NCBI RefSeq assembly: GCF_022539405.1
Contig: NZ_CP054394.1
Coordinates: forward strand, 1,242,501 to 1,306,500
Direction of reading: 5' to 3'
Origin: Natranaerofaba carboxydovora
GTDB lineage: Bacteria > Bacillota > Natranaerobiia > Natranaerobiales > Natranaerofabaceae
Length of the DNA stretch: 64,000 nt
Shown here: positions 61,227 through 64,000 of the stretch, in pieces
How the letters are laid out: each line of letters starts with the position of its first letter
Position numbering within the stretch: the stretch's first letter is position 1
Made by a program: the position numbers and the translations under genes
The notes under the pieces: model-generated
Databases searched by the model: none
Told to the model about the DNA's origin: nothing
What the model saw: only the letters and a program-made list of their open reading frames with translations

Positions 61227-64000
61227 AATTTCTCACCTGCCGTAATAGTTCAAGTTCTGGCTCGCTTTCATGGAGCAAGGCCAGTACCTCACTGTAGCGT
61301 CCTCTTTCACACACCAGAGGATAGTCACAGAATTTACAGTCATTTTCATCGTCTGTCATGACAAAGTCCCCCTTGTTCATAATGCCCAAGAGGTTGTCAA
61401 GTAGAGCCAAAAAATCTTCCTTATCTTCAAGACAGTAGTAGCGGATATACCTGTCGCCCTCTCCTTTGACGGTGGGGAAAATATAGCCCCCACCCCTTAC
61501 TTCTATCTCCCTGTCCGGGTACAATTCTTTTAGCTTCTCTTCAAGGGCCAGGGCGTAGAGAGCGTGCTGAAGCTGCCTGCCGCCCTGGTAGTATTTTTGC
61601 TCGGAGTAGCTATAGGTGCTGCCTGTTTTGTAATCTAAGGCAAGGTATCTTCCTTCAGCATCTTCATCAACCCGATCGATTTTGCCCTGGATATAGATCT
61701 TTTTGCCCGAGGGAAGTACTAGAGGTACTTGGTCAAGATAAAACTCCAATAGCACCGGCCGTGAGATTTCTGCGTAATCTAATTCGCTTTGTAAAAAGAC
61801 TTTAACTGAATTAAGTAGCTCCGATCTTTCATAGGAATAAACTAGCTCGCTTGGAGGGGGGATCTCCTCTCTTTGGCTTTCGATCCACTGTTTTGCCATC
61901 TTAATAACCTCATCTATATGTTTTTCCTTTACAGGGAGATCAGACCTGTCTATAATCTCCCTGTAAAACTCCTCAAAGATACTGTGTAAAAGCTGTCCCC
62001 GACTTAAAGAATCCAGCCAAGCCGTGGGATCGTACTCCACATCTTCTGGAGGTTCTATCCTTAGAACATAGCGTAAAAAATAAGCAAAGGGACAGCTAGC
62101 TAAGAACTCAAGTCTCGTAGGAGAGATAACGGATTTTGTGTTTTTATCTTGCTTACCTTCTAGCTTACTTTTCAGATCGTTTCCCGGGGCTAAGGTTTCC
62201 TGTGAACTAATAATATTGCCATCATAAGGGGTGAAAGCCTCAGACAGTCTATTTTCTTCTGCTTTGATTCCCCTTTGCCAGTGGGGATAGTGATCCCAAA
62301 TACTTTGACTGGCTCTTTGACTGATACTTTGACTTGTCCTGTATAGATAAAGCCACAGGTCCTTTGCGGCAAATATTTCGCTTAGCTCCCCGGGGGAAGG
62401 GTCTTGTCTTTTGTTAGAGTTCAAATATTCTTCCAGGCGGCTATAGTCTGCCCAGGGCTCATCGAAGACCTCTCTATATATACTCAAGATTAGAGAAGAG
62501 GGAAATTTTTCCCTGTGCTCTATAGTATCAAATGAAGAATAACTTATATTGAGACTGGTGAAAGGATTTTGCAGTGTCAATAGCCTCTTCATCTCCAGGT
62601 GGTTTTTATCTATTATTTGCTTTTGCAGGGGTAACTTATCCGACAGGTTCTTTCGCTCTTCGTCTAGTAGTACAGGGTCTTCGCTCTTTTGGCCTGGGAA
62701 CCTGTCTCCGTCAAGGCCCATCAGGAATAGATGATCCCTTAGTTTATAGCGCCCGTTAAGGTAGTGGTCTATGTGTATATGCCCGGGTCTAGGGCTATCT
62801 TTATTTACTCTTGCGTTAGAGATATTTTCCTCGATTAAATCCAGGCCATCTCCGAGTTCTAGGTAGTTATCACCCACGCTTTGGGTAACTTCTAGTTCTT
62901 CTAAGAGTTTTTCTCTGGCTTCTTTGTCTGCCGGGGAGAATATCCTAGAATAGCTCTTTATAATTTCTTTTAGCCCTTGAGAGAGCTTTGAAAGCTTTAT
63001 TTTTTTTGTGTAGCCATCATCATCTACTTCAAATTCAGGCAGTAAAGATAACAACCCTTCAAGCCATTTATAAAGGACTTGGTAGCTTTTAAGCTCCTTT
63101 TTAATATATTTTGATTCTTGGTCCTTTTCTTTAAGGGAGTTTATCTTTGCTTCTAACATATCAAGATATCTCTCCTTGGACCAGCCTACTCCTGCTTCTC
63201 TTAGCATACGTCGCACCTTTAGTGGAGATAGCTCTTCTTTAGATAGTTCATCTTGCTTCAGGTCAAAGATACTTTCACTCATGATCCGGGCAAATTCTAA
63301 AACCTGAAAATCACTTCTGATCCATTCGATTAACATATAGGAGAGCTTGCCGGGCCTTGTGTGATATATGGATATTCCCTCACCAAAGGTACAGGGAAGG
63401 TCGTAGTTATCCATGAATTGATAAAAAAGTTCCACATAGGGAGATGAGGAGGTATATAGTACTGTTACCCTGTCAAAAGAAAGTTCTTCTTTTTTGATCT
63501 TGGAAAAGATCCATTTGATTTCTGCAGTATCCCCGTAGGCTTTGCAAAAATCGTAATCTAAATTTTTTTGCCGGTTAGATAAATAAAAGTCTATTTTCCG
63601 GGGGTTTATATGATAACCCCCTCCATACTCACCATGTTTTTCATAAGATCCTGGCTTTAAAGGATCTGATAAAAAGTATAAGTTTTCTTCTGGTAGGGTA
63701 TTTAAAAGTTCTTTCTCTAAATGTGTTAGGTCATTATAAAAGTCAGTGTTAATGAAATAAATCGGGTGAGTTATATTAGCCGTGGTGTTATTTGTAATAT
63801 TATTTATCTTTTCTTTGGCCAGGGAAAAAACAGATGGCTCATCTAGCCAATCATTTTCCTCTAGAAATTTACAATATTCGTGATATATTCTGGCTATGTC
63901 TTTTTCTTTGGCAGAAGAGACAAGCTTTATATTATTAATATCAATTTGTGCCATCCTAAGTTCATATATAGCGTTATAAATCATGCTGCTTATTGTTATA
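61219..64000 (-). CDS. addB: AddB helicase-nuclease subunit, partial
   Basis: About 927 codons are visible and the frame stays open to the right edge, so the N-terminus lies outside the window (AddB is usually near 1150 residues). Seen: PGHIHIDHYLNGRYKLRDHLFLMGLDGDRFPG-like helicase segment, then a RecB-type nuclease domain (LEFLASCPFAYFLRYVL, IYIQGKIDRVDEDAEG, ALDYKTGSTYSYS) and the terminal Cys of a 4Fe-4S clasp (CKFCDYPLVC, pairing with the Cys in ASCPF). It nicks and unwinds DNA with AddA to start double-strand break repair. Confidence 0.92.
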   Translation of the reverse strand, partial: ITISSMIYNAIYELRMAQIDINNIKLVSSAKEKDIARIYHEYCKFLEENDWLDEPSVFSLAKEKINNITNNTTANITHPIYFINTDFYNDLTHLEKELLNTLPEENLYFLSDPLKPGSYEKHGEYGGGYHINPRKIDFYLSNRQKNLDYDFCKAYGDTAEIKWIFSKIKKEELSFDRVTVLYTSSSPYVELFYQFMDNYDLPCTFGEGISIYHTRPGKLSYMLIEWIRSDFQVLEFARIMSESIFDLKQDELSKEELSPLKVRRMLREAGVGWSKERYLDMLEAKINSLKEKDQESKYIKKELKSYQVLYKWLEGLLSLLPEFEVDDDGYTKKIKLSKLSQGLKEIIKSYSRIFSPADKEAREKLLEELEVTQSVGDNYLELGDGLDLIEENISNARVNKDSPRPGHIHIDHYLNGRYKLRDHLFLMGLDGDRFPGQKSEDPVLLDEERKNLSDKLPLQKQIIDKNHLEMKRLLTLQNPFTSLNISYSSFDTIEHREKFPSSLILSIYREVFDEPWADYSRLEEYLNSNKRQDPSPGELSEIFAAKDLWLYLYRTSQSISQRASQSIWDHYPHWQRGIKAEENRLSEAFTPYDGNIISSQETLAPGNDLKSKLEGKQDKNTKSVISPTRLEFLASCPFAYFLRYVLRIEPPEDVEYDPTAWLDSLSRGQLLHSIFEEFYREIIDRSDLPVKEKHIDEVIKMAKQWIESQREEIPPPSELVYSYERSELLNSVKVFLQSELDYAEISRPVLLEFYLDQVPLVLPSGKKIYIQGKIDRVDEDAEGRYLALDYKTGSTYSYSEQKYYQGGRQLQHALYALALEEKLKELYPDREIEVRGGGYIFPTVKGEGDRYIRYYCLEDKEDFLALLDNLLGIMNKGDFVMTDDENDCKFCDYPLVCERGRYSEVLALLHESEPELELLRQVRNYE

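Noticed and set aside
1-64000. CRISPR arrays, phage genes, insertion sequences, rRNA or tRNA
   Set aside because: Read through for regular spaced repeats, transposase or integrase motifs and conserved RNA sequences; none seen.

Overview
The window looks like chromosome from a low-GC, Gram-positive, anaerobic Firmicute adapted to salt and probably alkali. A Natranaerobius-like clostridial relative is my best guess, not a proven identity. The clues are AT-rich DNA with strong AGGAGG-type ribosome sites and many TTG starts, a T-box leader, AddAB rather than RecBCD, rubrerythrin, a tungsten aldehyde:ferredoxin oxidoreductase, a BCCT betaine-type transporter, a sodium/dicarboxylate-type carrier and acidic protein tails. 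I see no rRNA, tRNA, CRISPR array, insertion sequence or prophage.

Layout. 1-6.2 kb: a minus-strand operon, MoaD-like protein > AOR > iron alcohol dehydrogenase > SDR > short-chain fatty acid carrier, followed by a LacI-family gene. Two near-identical LacI-type operators lie upstream of it. 6.2-14 kb: prolyl-tRNA deacylase, secreted transglycosylase, rubrerythrin, MscS, PBP1A, PAS-GGDEF-EAL protein. 14-20.4 kb: two tiny zinc-ribbon proteins, MFS carrier, lipoprotein, lipid-anchored aldo/keto reductase, DEAD-box helicase with an attenuator-like leader, acetate-type carrier. 20.5-26.9 kb: DMT exporter, three-gene proton-translocating transhydrogenase, BCCT carrier. 27-32.6 kb: Gfo/Idh oxidoreductase, serine acetyltransferase, DAHP synthase behind a T-box with a Phe-type specifier, and a membrane-embedded LuxR regulator.

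32.6-37.1 kb is an envelope-type island: a DUF4349 lipoprotein, a zinc-ribbon/Pro-rich/RDD membrane protein, a lipoprotein, two small membrane proteins and a GYF_2-TIGR00266 protein. Three promoters here carry the same 18-bp palindrome just upstream of a -10 box, so it is a probable local regulon. 37-50.1 kb: nitroreductase, alpha/beta hydrolase, secreted CAP-domain protein, YhaO/YhaN nuclease pair, VOC protein, dicarboxylate carrier, D-amino acid transaminase and small proteins.

50.3-57.5 kb holds the most striking system. It contains an XRE-type regulator fused to a cobalamin-binding module that has the CarH/LitR light-sensor signatures (W-x9-EH and ExHxxG). Divergent from it is cofG-cofH (deazaflavin F0 synthesis) plus a DICT-like protein. 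Three 18-bp direct repeats overlie the cofG promoter. Sequences shared with these repeats occur upstream of the neighbouring DUF1848 iron-sulfur protein, suggesting one light- or B12-responsive regulon. 57.6-64 kb: addB (cut by the window end) and addA, which is split by a frameshift.

A recurrent oddity is that four genes have a good Shine-Dalgarno sequence placed in front of ATT or ATA rather than ATG/GTG/TTG.
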